Assembly (NCBI RefSeq): GCF_001418685.1
Contig: NZ_LIVM01000001.1
Span: 186,001 to 250,000 of the forward strand
Reading direction: 5' to 3'
DNA from: Apibacter mensalis
Lineage (GTDB): Bacteria; Bacteroidota; Bacteroidia; Flavobacteriales; Weeksellaceae
DNA: 64,000 nt
The position numbers and the translations under genes were made by a program. Below, in pieces: positions 34,783 to 44,747 of the stretch; within the stretch, counting starts at the first letter, position 1, and every line of letters starts with the position of its first letter. Under the pieces are notes generated by a model. That model was given only the letters and a program-made list of their open reading frames with translations, made no database searches and had not been told where the DNA came from.

Positions 34783-35658
34783 TTAATTTATCCTTACAAT
34801 ATCGATAATTTTTACCCCAACGTTACCGGCCATTACGGGCAAAGCCGTATCGGCACGAAACATAATCTTATATCCCTGATTTATTGATTCACTGTCAGAA
34901 AGTGTAGGAAAAGCTATTTGAAATTTTACATTACTTCCGACATTGGTTCCGGAGGGAACAATAACTGCATCTGAATAAATAGTTTCTTGCGTAGCATTAG
35001 AAACAATGGAAACATAAAAAATACCGTTTGAAATCGGTTGTCTGTTCAAAATTACATATTCAAAATTAATTCGAAAAAAGTTAGCTTGTTGTGATACTTT
35101 ATTTTCTAAAAGTAGATTTCCTGAATCACCGTTTCCAGGACTAAGTATATCCGATGGCGAACTTGATTGAGGAGGCCAAATACCGTTTGCATACTGGGGA
35201 TTTACTGTGACTAAATTATTTTGAAGTAATAATCCATAAGATTGAAATCCTGAAAGAGGAATATAACCCGACTGATTAACTCTTATTTTTACCCCAACTA
35301 AGTTTTTTCCATCAGAAGGTGAAATACTATCAATACTATTACTGGTATTACTGGCATAAAGACGTTGCCATTCATGCCCATTAAACATATATACTCCTGC
35401 CTCTCTAGTATAAGCTTTATTATTTATCATTTCTGTAAATCCATCAGGTTCATAAATGATCAAACCGGTTGCCGGATTTTTAATTGTAACGGTATCAATA
35501 ATAGACTTAATATTTACTCGAGGAGGTAAAAAACCTTTATTACTTGATTTTATTTCTAAAATTGATGAACTATCCGGATTTTCTGTTCCTATACCTACTT
35601 GTCCAAAAAGGATAACTGCATGTATAACAAAAACAAAAATTGATACCATTCTCTTCAT
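34783..35658 (-). CDS. Secreted surface protein with flavobacterial GIGTxNP motif, function unknown
   Basis: The 291-residue product has a signal peptide (cleavage near ILFGQ), then VGIGTENPDSSSILEIKSSNKGFLPPRV. This motif opens many Flavobacteriia surface or tail-fibre-like proteins and resembles the head of trimeric adhesin-type repeats. The middle carries a short GVYMFNGHEWQRLY block, again typical of this group. The rest is Ser/Asn/Ile-rich and beta-predicted. It stands alone, convergent with coaX. Function is unknown. No sorting domain is evident at the C-terminus, so surface location is inferred only from the signal and motif. Confidence 0.65.
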   Translation of the reverse strand: MKRMVSIFVFVIHAVILFGQVGIGTENPDSSSILEIKSSNKGFLPPRVNIKSIIDTVTIKNPATGLIIYEPDGFTEMINNKAYTREAGVYMFNGHEWQRLYASNTSNSIDSISPSDGKNLVGVKIRVNQSGYIPLSGFQSYGLLLQNNLVTVNPQYANGIWPPQSSSPSDILSPGNGDSGNLLLENKVSQQANFFRINFEYVILNRQPISNGIFYVSIVSNATQETIYSDAVIVPSGTNVGSNVKFQIAFPTLSDSESINQGYKIMFRADTALPVMAGNVGVKIIDIVRIN

Positions 35659-35952
35659 AATGTTAAATTTAAATATGCTATTGTAGATAAAAGTAGAAAG
35701 TCTTAAAACTTTCCAGACAGATAATTTAGATGTAGGGGGTTATAAAATAAGTTACAAATATTGTACCCTTAATTACTATGTATAAATTATTTACGACCAA
35801 TTAAATAAATAATATGAAGTATAAATAAAAAATTATTACTATAATTTGTAATCCAAATAATTATTTTTTATTTGATGTTTGATTTATCTATTCCTGAACA
35901 ATAAATATAGTTAAAAACAATATTTAGATAACATAAGAATTTCAGCTGATTT

Positions 35953-36978
35953 CTATTCTTTAAATTCCACTATTGCTTTAATAAAAGCTTCAGCATTTTG
36001 CAATGGAACGTTCGGTAAAATTCCGTGGCCTAAATTGGCTATATATCGTTGAACACCAAAATCGCGAATCATTTGTTGAGCTTCAGAATAAATTATTTCA
36101 GGAGTAGATAACAACTTAGCCGGATCAAAATTTCCTTGCAGTGTAATGATGTCTCCTGTAAACTCTCTAGCTTGTTGCGGAGTGATTGTCCAATCTACAC
36201 CTATAGCAGAAGCTTTTGAGCGGGACATCATTTGCAATGCATACCAACACCCTTTTCCAAAAACTATCACCGGAACTTTGGGTGCTAATGATTCAACAAT
36301 CTGATCTATATATTTCCATGAGAATTTTTCATAGTCTTTAGGTGATAGCAAACCTCCCCAACTATCAAAAATTTGTATGGCATCTACTCCATACTCTACC
36401 TTTTTTAACAAATATTGAATAGTATAATCGGTAATCTTTTGCAGTAATAAATGAGCCTTTTCCGGGGTTTTAAAGCAAAAAGATTTTGCTTTATCAAAAG
36501 TTTTAGAGCCTTTTCCTTCTATTGCATAACATAAAATCGTCCATGGAGCTCCGGAAAAGCCAATCAAGGGAATTTCATCATTCAATGACTTTTTAGTAAT
36601 AGTAATGGCTTCTAATACATACCCTAAACTTTCTTCTATCGGGGGGGTTATCAATTTATCAATATCTGATTGAGAAGTTATAGGATTTTGCAAATAAGGT
36701 CCTATGGATTCCTTCATTTCAAAATTTAATCCCATAGCTTGGGGAACAACTAAAATATCTGAAAATAAAATAGCCGAATCAATAGGAAATCTTTTTACCG
36801 GCATTAGAGTAATTTCTGCTGCCAATTCCGGATTTTGACAACGGGTAAAAAAATCATACTTATCTCGCAATGCTCTAAATTCAGGTAAAAATCTTCCTGC
36901 CTGGCGCATCATCCATACCGGTGGACGTTCAACATGTTTACCTTTTAAAGCATCTAGAAATAAAGTATTTTTAATCAT
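35953..36978 (-). CDS. hemE: Uroporphyrinogen decarboxylase
   Basis: This cytosolic haem-pathway enzyme converts uroporphyrinogen III to coproporphyrinogen III. The 341 residues start with the signature [17 protein letters not shown], which holds the substrate-binding arginines, followed by [14 protein letters not shown] with the key aspartate. The second signature [16 protein letters not shown] and the terminal [11 protein letters not shown] are present. It overlaps hemD by 8 bases, so the pair is translated from one message. The other haem genes are not in this window. Haem is needed by the cbb3 oxidase encoded at 11-20 kb. Confidence 0.97.
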   Translation of the reverse strand: MIKNTLFLDALKGKHVERPPVWMMRQAGRFLPEFRALRDKYDFFTRCQNPELAAEITLMPVKRFPIDSAILFSDILVVPQAMGLNFEMKESIGPYLQNPITSQSDIDKLITPPIEESLGYVLEAITITKKSLNDEIPLIGFSGAPWTILCYAIEGKGSKTFDKAKSFCFKTPEKAHLLLQKITDYTIQYLLKKVEYGVDAIQIFDSWGGLLSPKDYEKFSWKYIDQIVESLAPKVPVIVFGKGCWYALQMMSRSKASAIGVDWTITPQQAREFTGDIITLQGNFDPAKLLSTPEIIYSEAQQMIRDFGVQRYIANLGHGILPNVPLQNAEAFIKAIVEFKE

Positions 36979-37624
36979 TTATTATCTTTTTTATTAGTTC
37001 AAGTATGGATTCCTTAGTGGAATCTTCCGGATAATATATTTTGTATTCTCCCAATGTTCTAACAGTTGCTGCTGTTGTTTTACCGCTTGTAAATATAATG
37101 GTTTCCTTTGGAATCTCATTCATGGAACTAAAAGATCTTACTGCAGAGGGACTTGTAAAAACAATAGCATCATATATTTTATCTATTTTATGGGGAGTCA
37201 AAATTGTTTTATAACTTTCAATTCCGATAACTTCCACTCCATTCTTTCGTAAAGTATCCGGTAAAATAGTAAGTGACAAGTTTCCTTTAAAGAATACATA
37301 TTTTTTTATATCAGTTTCAAGCATTCTCTCCAACAAATCCTCAGCATAATTCGATATAAATGTAATCTCCCTATTCTGTCCGTATAATTCTTTTGCAGTA
37401 CTTTTCCCTACCACAAAAAATTTTCCTTCCAACTTTATATCCTTTATCGCTTTTGCAGAATTTTTACTGGTTACAATAAACGAATCTACATCGAGAGGAA
37501 TATATTTAATGATTTCATAATAAGGATATATCTCTACATATATAAAAGGAATATAATCAATTTCATATTCCTGATCATAATCATCCGGAATTGAAAAAGA
37601 AGAAGTAAATAATATTCTTTTCAT
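36971..37624 (-). CDS. hemD: Uroporphyrinogen-III synthase
   Basis: This enzyme closes and flips ring D of hydroxymethylbilane to give uroporphyrinogen III. The 217-residue protein is divergent, as usual for HemD. It keeps the two-lobe pattern with [12 protein letters not shown] in the first lobe and [14 protein letters not shown] and [12 protein letters not shown] in the second. Its assignment is strengthened by the 8-base overlap with hemE. A TATATTTG -7 box lies on the minus strand at 37641-37648, 17 bases before the start. Confidence 0.88.
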   Translation of the reverse strand: MKRILFTSSFSIPDDYDQEYEIDYIPFIYVEIYPYYEIIKYIPLDVDSFIVTSKNSAKAIKDIKLEGKFFVVGKSTAKELYGQNREITFISNYAEDLLERMLETDIKKYVFFKGNLSLTILPDTLRKNGVEVIGIESYKTILTPHKIDKIYDAIVFTSPSAVRSFSSMNEIPKETIIFTSGKTTAATVRTLGEYKIYYPEDSTKESILELIKKIIND

Positions 37625-37640
37625 ATTAATTTGATTTATA

Positions 37641-37648
37641 CAAATATA
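37641..37648 (-). promoter_or_regulatory. -7 box of hemD-hemE
   Basis: An exact TAnnTTTG (TATATTTG on the minus strand) lies 17 bases from the hemD ATG. A TTG at the minus-strand equivalent of 37674-37676 is 25 bases away, slightly too far for a classical -33 element. Confidence 0.5.
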
Positions 37649-37903
37649 CTGCTATTAAATGCACATAAAAAATCAATAGCAAAAATATCATTGTTTTTTT
37701 AGCAAAATTGTTACATTTTATATTTTTTTATCCTTATTAATAAGTTTAAAAAACATAAATGCTCAAGAATCACTTTTCTTGCTATATATGACTGAAATTG
37801 AAATTTAAGCTGAATGAGGCTTGTGATTACTTTGGATAAAAATATTAGTTTTTTTAGGGTAAATGATTAAAACTATTAGAAATTATATTAAAAAAAATTC
37901 AGC

Positions 37904-38872
37904 CTAAGAAAGTTTCTGATATTCATAAAGTTGTAGGAAACATTCTTTTCCTATTGAAAACGATTCATCACTAACGAACCAAAACCTTTTAAATTGAGAA
38001 ATACTTTCCACCAGATAATGACTACCCAGAAAATAGCTTCTTATAACTTTAACGGGTATTCCCGTTTGAGATATTATAAATTGGTGGGGATAGACTAAAA
38101 TTTTATCTGTTTCTATATCTTCAAATATTTCCGGAAAATCTCGTCTTGTTAAAATGGTATTTTCACCAAATAAATTTGCAACATATGTATTTTGAGGATC
38201 TCGATATATTTGATAAGGATTACCGCGTCGTATAATTTTCCCTTCTTTTACAATCATCATTTCATCTGCATAAGCTAGAGCATCTTCTATTTCATGAGTT
38301 GCTAAAATAATGGAAATATTATTTTCTTTGGCAAAATCTAGAACCGCTCTTTTTAGGATATTTTTCTTAAAGGTATCGACTTGAGAAAAGGGTTCATCCA
38401 ACAATAACACAGAAGGAGTTTGAGCTAAAGCTTTAGCCAACGCTACTCTTTGTTTTTGTCCTCCGCTTAATGATATAGGTTTTTTATCAATATAATTCGC
38501 CATACCTACTAAATCAAGCAAGAACATAATTCGGTTTAGCTTTTCTGTTAAATCAATATTGGAGAGAAATTTTCCTACATTTTCTCCAACTGTAGCATAA
38601 GGCATAAGTCCAAAATCTTGCTCCAAATACTTAAATTCGGGCTCACCCGGAACTAAATTTCCTTTAAATCCCTCTAATTTTCTTCCTTTATAAAAAACTT
38701 CTCCACTCTCCCATTCTAATAAACCGTAAACTAACTTTAAAATGGTGCTTTTACCACTTCCACTTTCGCCTACTAAAGCTAACATATTCCCTTGCTTTAA
38801 GGTAAAAGACAAAGACTCAATTATTTTTTTATCTGTTGTATATGAAAAAAATAGATTTTTAACTTCTAACAT
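37904..38872 (-). CDS. ABC transporter ATP-binding protein (PotA/FbpC-like), orphan
   Basis: The 322-residue ATPase has Walker A GESGSGKST, signature LSGGQKQRVALAKAL, Walker B VLLLDEPFSQVD and H-loop ILATHEIEDALAYAD. After about residue 230 an extra C-terminal domain (NPYQIYRDPQNTYVANLFGE and following) resembles the TOBE-like extension of CUT1/iron/polyamine importers. No permease or binding-protein gene is nearby; topB diverges upstream and hemD lies upstream of its 3' end. Its transporter partner is unknown. Similar stand-alone ATPases occur in other Flavobacteriia, so this is not necessarily a remnant. Confidence 0.85.
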   Translation of the reverse strand: MLEVKNLFFSYTTDKKIIESLSFTLKQGNMLALVGESGSGKSTILKLVYGLLEWESGEVFYKGRKLEGFKGNLVPGEPEFKYLEQDFGLMPYATVGENVGKFLSNIDLTEKLNRIMFLLDLVGMANYIDKKPISLSGGQKQRVALAKALAQTPSVLLLDEPFSQVDTFKKNILKRAVLDFAKENNISIILATHEIEDALAYADEMMIVKEGKIIRRGNPYQIYRDPQNTYVANLFGENTILTRRDFPEIFEDIETDKILVYPHQFIISQTGIPVKVIRSYFLGSHYLVESISQFKRFWFVSDESFSIGKECFLQLYEYQKLS

Positions 38873-39151
38873 ATAGATTTGTTTGTAAAATTCTTAAGTA
38901 TGCTCAAATGATTTTAAAACTTACTTATTATAATAGGTTAAGCATAATTACACAAATTTAAAATATTAATACTAAAAAAATCTTTAAAACTCTTATTTAT
39001 TTTTTTAATGTAAATTTAAAGTGGATTCTACTATGATTTAGGCAAAATTTTATGTATAATTTTTTCAAATTTTAAACAGACTATTTTTAAAATATTTATT
39101 ACATATTATATACTAAAATTGCAATTTTGCAGGTAAAAATTTCCATAATTA

Positions 39152-41257
39152 ATGATTGTATGTATAGCTGAAAAACCAAGCGTCGCCAAAGATATTGCTC
39201 AAATAGTAGGTGCTCAAGAAAGAAAAGACGGATACTACCAAGGTAATGGATATCAGGTTACCTGGACTTTTGGCCATTTGTTTACCTTGAAAGAACCTCA
39301 TGATTATAACCCAAACTGGAAATACTGGTATTTGGAAGACCTTCCTATCATCCCTGCCAATTTTGGAATTAAACTTATTTCTAACAAAGGAGTGGAAAAA
39401 CAATTTAAAGTGATAGAAAGTTTGATTGCTGAATGTGAAGAGGTTATCAATTGCGGGGATGCCGGTCAGGAAGGAGAACTGATTCAACGGTGGGTATTGC
39501 TTAAAGCGAAATGTAAAGTTCCTGTAAAACGATTATGGATATCATCCCTGACCGAAGAATCGATAAAAGAAGGTTTTGAAAATCTCAAAGATTCTTCACA
39601 CTATGAAAATCTATATGTTGCGGGAAGTGCTCGTGCCATAGGTGATTGGCTTTTGGGAATAAATGCTACCCGACTTTTTACAAAAAAATTTGCCACAAAT
39701 AAAACTTTATTATCAATTGGTAGAGTTCAAACGCCTACGTTAGCAATGATTGTACAACGTCAGAAAGAAATTGATTCTTTTGTAACGGAAGAATATTGGG
39801 AATTAAAAACCATTTACAAAAATGTAGAATTTACTGCAGATATGGACCGTTTGAAAAGCGAGGAAAGAGCTAAAAAAGGGCTAGAATATTTACAGAACTA
39901 TTCTTTTGAAATTATATCTTTTGAAAAGAAAGAAGGAAAAGAAAAGAATCCCCGCTTATTCGATCTAACATCTTTACAGGTAGAGGCAAATAAGAAATAC
40001 GGCTATTCCGCTGATAATACTTTAAAATATATTCAACACCTGTATGAAAAGAAATACGTTACCTATCCAAGGGTAGATACTACCTATCTTTCTGAAGATC
40101 TGTATCCAAAAATATATGGAATTCTTTCCAGTATGAAATATTATGAAAATCTTATCTCTCCCCTTTTAGAAAATCCAATTCCCAAATCAAAAGCAGTTTT
40201 TGACGATTCTAAAGTCACAGACCATCATGCTATTATACCCACCGATATACTTCCGGAAAGTCTTTCGTCCGATGAAAAAAAGATTTATGATTTAGTAGCC
40301 CGAAGATTTATCGCCGTATTTTATCCTGAATGTAAAATTTCCAATACATTCGTAACTTCGAAAGTTGGTGAAATTATCTTTAAAGCAAGTGGTAAACAAA
40401 TTTTGGAACCAGGATGGAAAACAATATATGAACAAGATAAAAAAAATGAAAAAGAGGAAAATTTAATTCCAATTTTTGAATCTGGAGAAGTTGGCCCTCA
40501 TGATCCATTCATACATCAAGGAAAAACTACCCCTCCTAAATATTTTACCGAAGCCACACTACTAAGAAGCATGGAAACAGCCGGTAAACATGTGGAAGAT
40601 GAAGAAATGAGAGAATTATTAAAAGATAATGGAATTGGACGTCCCTCTACTCGAGCAAATATTATTGAAACTTTACTTCATCGAAAGTACATTGAGAAAA
40701 AAAGAAAACATATTTACGCCACTTCAACCGGAATAGATTTAATAGATATTATACCAAGTGAAATTTTGAAAAGTGTTGAGCTTACAGGCCTGTGGGAAAA
40801 AAAGCTCAGACTTATTGAAAAAGGAGAATATTCTTATGAGCTTTTTAAAAAAGAGCTTATTGAAATGGTAACAGGTCTTATCCAAGAAGTAAAAAATAGT
40901 CAATACAGGCGAATCTCTATCCAGGAGAAAAAAAATATGGAAATAAGCGATAACTCTAAAAAGCAAAGCCAAAGTTTACGGTCTGTGGAAGATCTATTCT
41001 GTCCTAAATGCAAAACTCATAAGTTATTAAAAGGAAAATCTGCTTATGGTTGTTCAGATTTTAAAAATTGCAACTTCACTATTCCTTTCGAAGTTTATGG
41101 TAAAAAATTAACCTTCAAACAAATATCCGATATAATAGGTAAAGGTAAAACATCCAAAATAAAAGGTTTTATATTTCCGGAATCTAATGAGAAAAGGGAG
41201 GGTAGTTTATTATTTAATGAAAATTTCGGAATAGTATTTGAAAATTCACCTAGTTAG
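39152..41257 (+). CDS. topB: DNA topoisomerase III (type IA)
   Basis: This enzyme relaxes or decatenates DNA through a transient 5'-phosphotyrosine. The 701 residues start with the Toprim domain (IVCIAEKPSVAKDIA; acidic GDAGQEGELI) and continue with the type IA core. The catalytic-tyrosine block is YVTYPRVDTTYL, and GIGRPSTRANIIETL is present. After about residue 610 a cysteine segment (CPKCKTHKLLKGKSAYGCSD) resembles a degenerate zinc ribbon. The length and start (MIVCIAEKPSVA) match TopB. It is a single gene with mscL 61 bases downstream. Confidence 0.94.
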   Translation: MIVCIAEKPSVAKDIAQIVGAQERKDGYYQGNGYQVTWTFGHLFTLKEPHDYNPNWKYWYLEDLPIIPANFGIKLISNKGVEKQFKVIESLIAECEEVINCGDAGQEGELIQRWVLLKAKCKVPVKRLWISSLTEESIKEGFENLKDSSHYENLYVAGSARAIGDWLLGINATRLFTKKFATNKTLLSIGRVQTPTLAMIVQRQKEIDSFVTEEYWELKTIYKNVEFTADMDRLKSEERAKKGLEYLQNYSFEIISFEKKEGKEKNPRLFDLTSLQVEANKKYGYSADNTLKYIQHLYEKKYVTYPRVDTTYLSEDLYPKIYGILSSMKYYENLISPLLENPIPKSKAVFDDSKVTDHHAIIPTDILPESLSSDEKKIYDLVARRFIAVFYPECKISNTFVTSKVGEIIFKASGKQILEPGWKTIYEQDKKNEKEENLIPIFESGEVGPHDPFIHQGKTTPPKYFTEATLLRSMETAGKHVEDEEMRELLKDNGIGRPSTRANIIETLLHRKYIEKKRKHIYATSTGIDLIDIIPSEILKSVELTGLWEKKLRLIEKGEYSYELFKKELIEMVTGLIQEVKNSQYRRISIQEKKNMEISDNSKKQSQSLRSVEDLFCPKCKTHKLLKGKSAYGCSDFKNCNFTIPFEVYGKKLTFKQISDIIGKGKTSKIKGFIFPESNEKREGSLLFNENFGIVFENSPS

Positions 41258-41286
41258 CATTTATAATGTTATTTTGAAATTTAATT

Positions 41287-41294
41287 TATTTTTG
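41287..41294 (+). promoter_or_regulatory. -7 box of mscL
   Basis: An exact TAnnTTTG (TATTTTTG) lies 24 bases before the mscL ATG. A TTTTG at 41272-41276 is only 10 bases upstream of the box, too close for a normal -33 element. Confidence 0.5.
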
Positions 41295-41318
41295 CAATCG
41301 TAATTAAAATTATTATTT

Positions 41319-41711
41319 ATGAGTTTAATAAAAGAATTTAAGGAATTTGCCCTGAGAGGAAATGTCGTTGACATGGCAGTCGGTGTGATTATCGGTGGTG
41401 CATTTAATCAAATTATCACATCTTTAGTGGAAGATATTATTACCCCTCTTGTTCTCAATCCTGCACTTAAAATGGCAGATTTAACTGATTTGGCTAAATT
41501 GACAATTCCCGGAACAGCTATTAAATATGGAAACTTTTTATCCACTTGTATTTCATTTTTAATTATAGCTTTTTGTTTATTTATGATGATCAAAATTATC
41601 AATAAACTTAATAAGAAAGATAAAGATGAAAAAGAACAAGATAGTACCCCTAAACCACCTTCTCAAGAAGAGCTATTAACCGAAATCAGAGATTTACTTA
41701 AAAATAAATAA
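41319..41711 (+). CDS. mscL: Large-conductance mechanosensitive channel MscL
   Basis: This channel opens under membrane tension to release solutes during osmotic downshock. The 130 residues follow the family layout: N-terminal amphipathic helix (SLIKEFKEFALRGNVVDMAVGVIIGGAFNQI split at the pore helix), pore-lining TM1 (about 14-40), periplasmic loop, TM2 (about 68-92), and the C-terminal helical bundle (EELLTEIRDLLKN). It is a single gene with its own -7 box and a strong terminator. Confidence 0.97.
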   Translation: MSLIKEFKEFALRGNVVDMAVGVIIGGAFNQIITSLVEDIITPLVLNPALKMADLTDLAKLTIPGTAIKYGNFLSTCISFLIIAFCLFMMIKIINKLNKKDKDEKEQDSTPKPPSQEELLTEIRDLLKNK

Positions 41712-41714
41712 ATA

Positions 41715-41746
41715 AAAAATCCTAACAGAAGTTAGGATTTTTTTTA
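41715..41746. terminator. Bidirectional terminator between mscL and the OmpP1-like gene
   Basis: A 13-bp stem (41715-41727 with 41732-41744, core AATCCTAAC/GTTAGGATT) has a four-base AGAA loop and A and T runs on the two flanks. It lies between convergent genes. Confidence 0.9.
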
Positions 41747-41758
41747 TGTAAATATTTT

Positions 41759-43195
41759 TTAAAACCTCATACCCAAGGTTAATATAAAATTATTCTGTAT
41801 GTTATTAACTTTTCCAAAGTAAGGCTTATCTAAGCTGATCGTAAGATTTGAGCCATCCATAGTATAAAAGTCTCCTGATAAAGTGGTGCGATAATCAGTC
41901 TTCATATATTGATATCCTAAATCTACAAAAAATTGTCCTATATCATATCCAGCTCCAAATGATAACTTATTTTTTTCTCCGACTAAGTAATTTTTAACAT
42001 ATACAGGATTAGCATCTGTATCCCATATTCCTGCTATAGAGTTATTTTTTACAGGAGAAGAGGCATAGGCATATCCTGCCCTTAATTTAAGCTCTTTAAA
42101 TCTATATTCAATACCTGCGCGATACTCTTGAGAATTTCTTACATAGTCATTTACAAAGTTATTATTTAACCTATAGTCAACATCACCTTTAAATTCCATA
42201 TCTTTATTGAAGTAATTAATGAAATCGAAATTAAATGCCAATGAATTGTCGTCATCCATAATATTGGATGCAAATGCCCCACTCAGTACTAATTTTCCGG
42301 GAGATACATTTTTATAATGGTCGTAATATACATAATCTTTTACAAATTGTCCTTTATCATTATAACCATATATCCATCTGTAATCTTCCATATCTGACCA
42401 CCAAATAGGTGAATGATATGCTGCCCCTAAACGAATTTCAGGTGTAATTTTACCAATTACCCCAACATTTAATCCAAAACCGTTGGCTTCTTGACTATAA
42501 GGTGTTAATTGCTCGTTAAATCTCATATATTCCCCATCCATTGTGTTTCTATGACCATACTCAGAATTTCGATCAATATTCAAATAATGCCAATCTAAAC
42601 CAATACCGAAATATAATCTGTCCATGTAATTTGTGGCAAGACTAAATTTCATTTTTGATTTATATCCATTGGTATATTGATCATAATTGACCATTTCATA
42701 CATTTGATCTACTTTATCTTTATTAGGGTATAAATAATTTAATTGGGTATTTCTAGAGAAGTTTACGTCATTATCGACTCTTTGATAAGAAAAATTTACT
42801 CCAACATTTACTTTAAACATATCCGATTCATCACCTAAGGCTAATGCTACACCTGCTCCGGGTATATTAAAGTTGGTATCGGTATTGGAATTTACCCCAT
42901 TACCCATAGTAGCTTTATTTTTATTTGACAAAACACTCATAGAAATATTTGCTACGGAGTTTCTAAAAATACCCAAACCGGCTGGATTTGTCTCTACGGC
43001 ACTTAAATCACCCCCTAAAGCTCCCATAGATCCACCCATTCCAATATATCGAGCTGTACCTGATGTATTATTAGAATTATCACCAAATATATTAAAAGCA
43101 TCGAATACATCATTGGGATAAAATCTGCTTGTTTGAGATTTACCTATCAAAACTATTGATGAAAGGATAAATCCGTATAACAATTTCTTGTTCAT
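41759..43195 (-). CDS. OmpP1/FadL-family outer membrane transport protein
   Basis: The 478-residue barrel protein has a signal peptide (cleavage near GKSQ) and the FadL-type opening (NDVFDAFNIFGDN; GTARYIGMGGSMGALGGDLSAVETNPAGLGIF). The GG-S-GALGGD and NPAG blocks mark the OmpP1/FadL family, which imports hydrophobic compounds across the outer membrane. It ends with an aromatic-final strand (ILTLGMRF) as barrels do. It lies 23 bases downstream of the aromatic lipoprotein gene on the same strand; the two are probably cotranscribed. The substrate is unknown. Confidence 0.9.
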   Translation of the reverse strand: MNKKLLYGFILSSIVLIGKSQTSRFYPNDVFDAFNIFGDNSNNTSGTARYIGMGGSMGALGGDLSAVETNPAGLGIFRNSVANISMSVLSNKNKATMGNGVNSNTDTNFNIPGAGVALALGDESDMFKVNVGVNFSYQRVDNDVNFSRNTQLNYLYPNKDKVDQMYEMVNYDQYTNGYKSKMKFSLATNYMDRLYFGIGLDWHYLNIDRNSEYGHRNTMDGEYMRFNEQLTPYSQEANGFGLNVGVIGKITPEIRLGAAYHSPIWWSDMEDYRWIYGYNDKGQFVKDYVYYDHYKNVSPGKLVLSGAFASNIMDDDNSLAFNFDFINYFNKDMEFKGDVDYRLNNNFVNDYVRNSQEYRAGIEYRFKELKLRAGYAYASSPVKNNSIAGIWDTDANPVYVKNYLVGEKNKLSFGAGYDIGQFFVDLGYQYMKTDYRTTLSGDFYTMDGSNLTISLDKPYFGKVNNIQNNFILTLGMRF

Positions 43196-43218
43196 AATTT
43201 AAGTTTTATTATTATATA

Positions 43219-44574
43219 TTATCTTCTACCACCTATAGAGCCACCGCGACTTCCTCCAATGGAGCCTCCTCCAAAGCCGCCACGACTACTTCCTCCAATT
43301 ATGGATCCGCGAGAACTTTCGCGGTTACCTGATTGGTAATTTGGAGAAGATATTCTAGAAGATCCTGATTTATAATTCCTTGATCCACCAAAAATTCCGG
43401 TGCTATTTCTTGATCCTCTTATTGTACCGGTATTATTATTAGTTGACTCTCTGCTAACTCCAGAGTTTTCAATACCCACCTGATTTCTTGATCCCCCTTG
43501 TATCCCGACATTATTTCTAGAACCTCTTATTATTCCACCGGATCTTGATCCATCAGTATTAGCCACATTATTGTTTCTTGAGCCTCCAATTACTGCCCCT
43601 GAATTGTTTCTTGAGTTATCAGTAGTAATTATCCTTGAATTAGCTCTCGAACCGCCTATAATTGCACCGTTCCTTCTTCCTTCGTTATTTCTTGAAATAT
43701 TAGATACAGACCCATTATTTATTCTTGAATTACCGATAACAGTGTTTCGACTTCCGGAAATAATGGCATTTCTACTATTTTGTCTTTGAATTTCTTGCAT
43801 CTGTCTTGAACGAGAAGTACCATATGATCTTGATATATATGAATTTCCTCTTGAACTATTCAAGTACGCAGATCTTGATCCGTAATTGGCATAATATCTT
43901 GGGCAACACCAACCATTATCCCAATAATGATGATGAGGTCTCCAATAACCAGGATAGTTCCAACCCCAGGAAGGTCCCCAATATGAAGGATAATCCCAGC
44001 CCCAACCGGACCAACCCCAGCCCCATCCTGCTGAAACGCCCCAATTCCAGCCGTAATAAGGGCTCCAATAACTTCTCCATCCCCAGTATGGGGTTCCCCA
44101 ATAATAGGAATAATAGGGACTATAGCCTCCGTAATAATAATTATTAATTACAGTTCCTCCATCCTCTCCCCATCCATCTCTATTATAATTGTAAGTATAC
44201 GATTGATTGTCATCAGCCTTGTAACGATTAACATTATTGGAAGAATTGATACTATTATTATCAGTAGTTTTTTCATCCTCATATAATAAATCACTTGCAT
44301 TAGCAGTTGGGTCAATATATTTTTTGCCTATTCTTACCTTGTTTTGACCCTGACTTTCATTGTATGAATTGGATGAGCTTGTAGTCTGATCATAGATATA
44401 ACCATAAGAATTTTGTTTATTACTGCTTTTTCGAATTTTATCTGAATAATATACACTATCTTCACCGGCATAAGAAGTTTGGCCAACATAACATGATGTT
44501 AAAAAACCCGACACCCATAACAGAGCACCAACCTTCATGAAAACTCGTCCTAAATTACAACTGATATTCTTCAT
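43219..44574 (-). CDS. Lipoprotein with Tyr/Trp/Gly-rich block and GSR repeats, unknown function
   Basis: I know of no assigned function. The 451-residue product has a lipobox LTSC (Cys28), so it should be a lipoprotein; the ATG at 44538 would give a more usual 15-residue signal (MKVGALLWVSGF). Residues 145-228 are extremely rich in Tyr, Trp, Gly and Pro (for example GWNWGVSAGWGWGWSGWGWD), followed by a HHH and CC patch. From about 250 to the end there are at least nine GSR units, often as GGSRN or RGSRN, in a Ser/Asn/Gly/Arg-rich tail ending GGSIGGRR. Such composition is typical of sticky or phase-separating surface proteins, which is inference. It precedes an OmpP1-like gene by 23 bases and diverges from proS. 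Confidence 0.75.
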   Translation of the reverse strand: MKNISCNLGRVFMKVGALLWVSGFLTSCYVGQTSYAGEDSVYYSDKIRKSSNKQNSYGYIYDQTTSSSNSYNESQGQNKVRIGKKYIDPTANASDLLYEDEKTTDNNSINSSNNVNRYKADDNQSYTYNYNRDGWGEDGGTVINNYYYGGYSPYYSYYWGTPYWGWRSYWSPYYGWNWGVSAGWGWGWSGWGWDYPSYWGPSWGWNYPGYWRPHHHYWDNGWCCPRYYANYGSRSAYLNSSRGNSYISRSYGTSRSRQMQEIQRQNSRNAIISGSRNTVIGNSRINNGSVSNISRNNEGRRNGAIIGGSRANSRIITTDNSRNNSGAVIGGSRNNNVANTDGSRSGGIIRGSRNNVGIQGGSRNQVGIENSGVSRESTNNNTGTIRGSRNSTGIFGGSRNYKSGSSRISSPNYQSGNRESSRGSIIGGSSRGGFGGGSIGGSRGGSIGGRR

Positions 44575-44747
44575 GATATTTTTTTAGTAGTTTATATATT
44601 TATTATATTTTTGTTCTTAAAACATTTTAAATTCGCAAAAGTCATACCAATTAAGAAATATTTATTTGTAGCAACAGCAAGGTGACAAAGTATCTTAAAA
44701 ATATGGCAGTAAATTATAGAAAAAGTTAAAAAACAGTAGAAAGCATT

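Noticed and set aside
37670-37903. Another gene remnant in the gap between hemD and the orphan ATPase (short piece with NAQES like a cleaved signal peptide)
   Set aside because: The readable piece is only about 20 codons with several stops; not enough to call.
43219-43900. Possible CRISPR array or tandem DNA repeat
   Set aside because: The GSR units are degenerate coding repeats with uneven spacing in an open frame, not direct repeats separated by unique spacers.
43916-44101. Gly/Leu-rich minus-strand frame inside the same lipoprotein gene, looking like an extra small protein
   Set aside because: It is an out-of-frame reading of the Trp/Gly/Tyr block and has no promoter or neighbours of its own.
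43806-44147. Open frame of 113 codons on the plus strand inside the aromatic lipoprotein gene
   Set aside because: It runs antisense to the repeat-rich coding part, where biased codons keep other frames open. No independent start context or motif.
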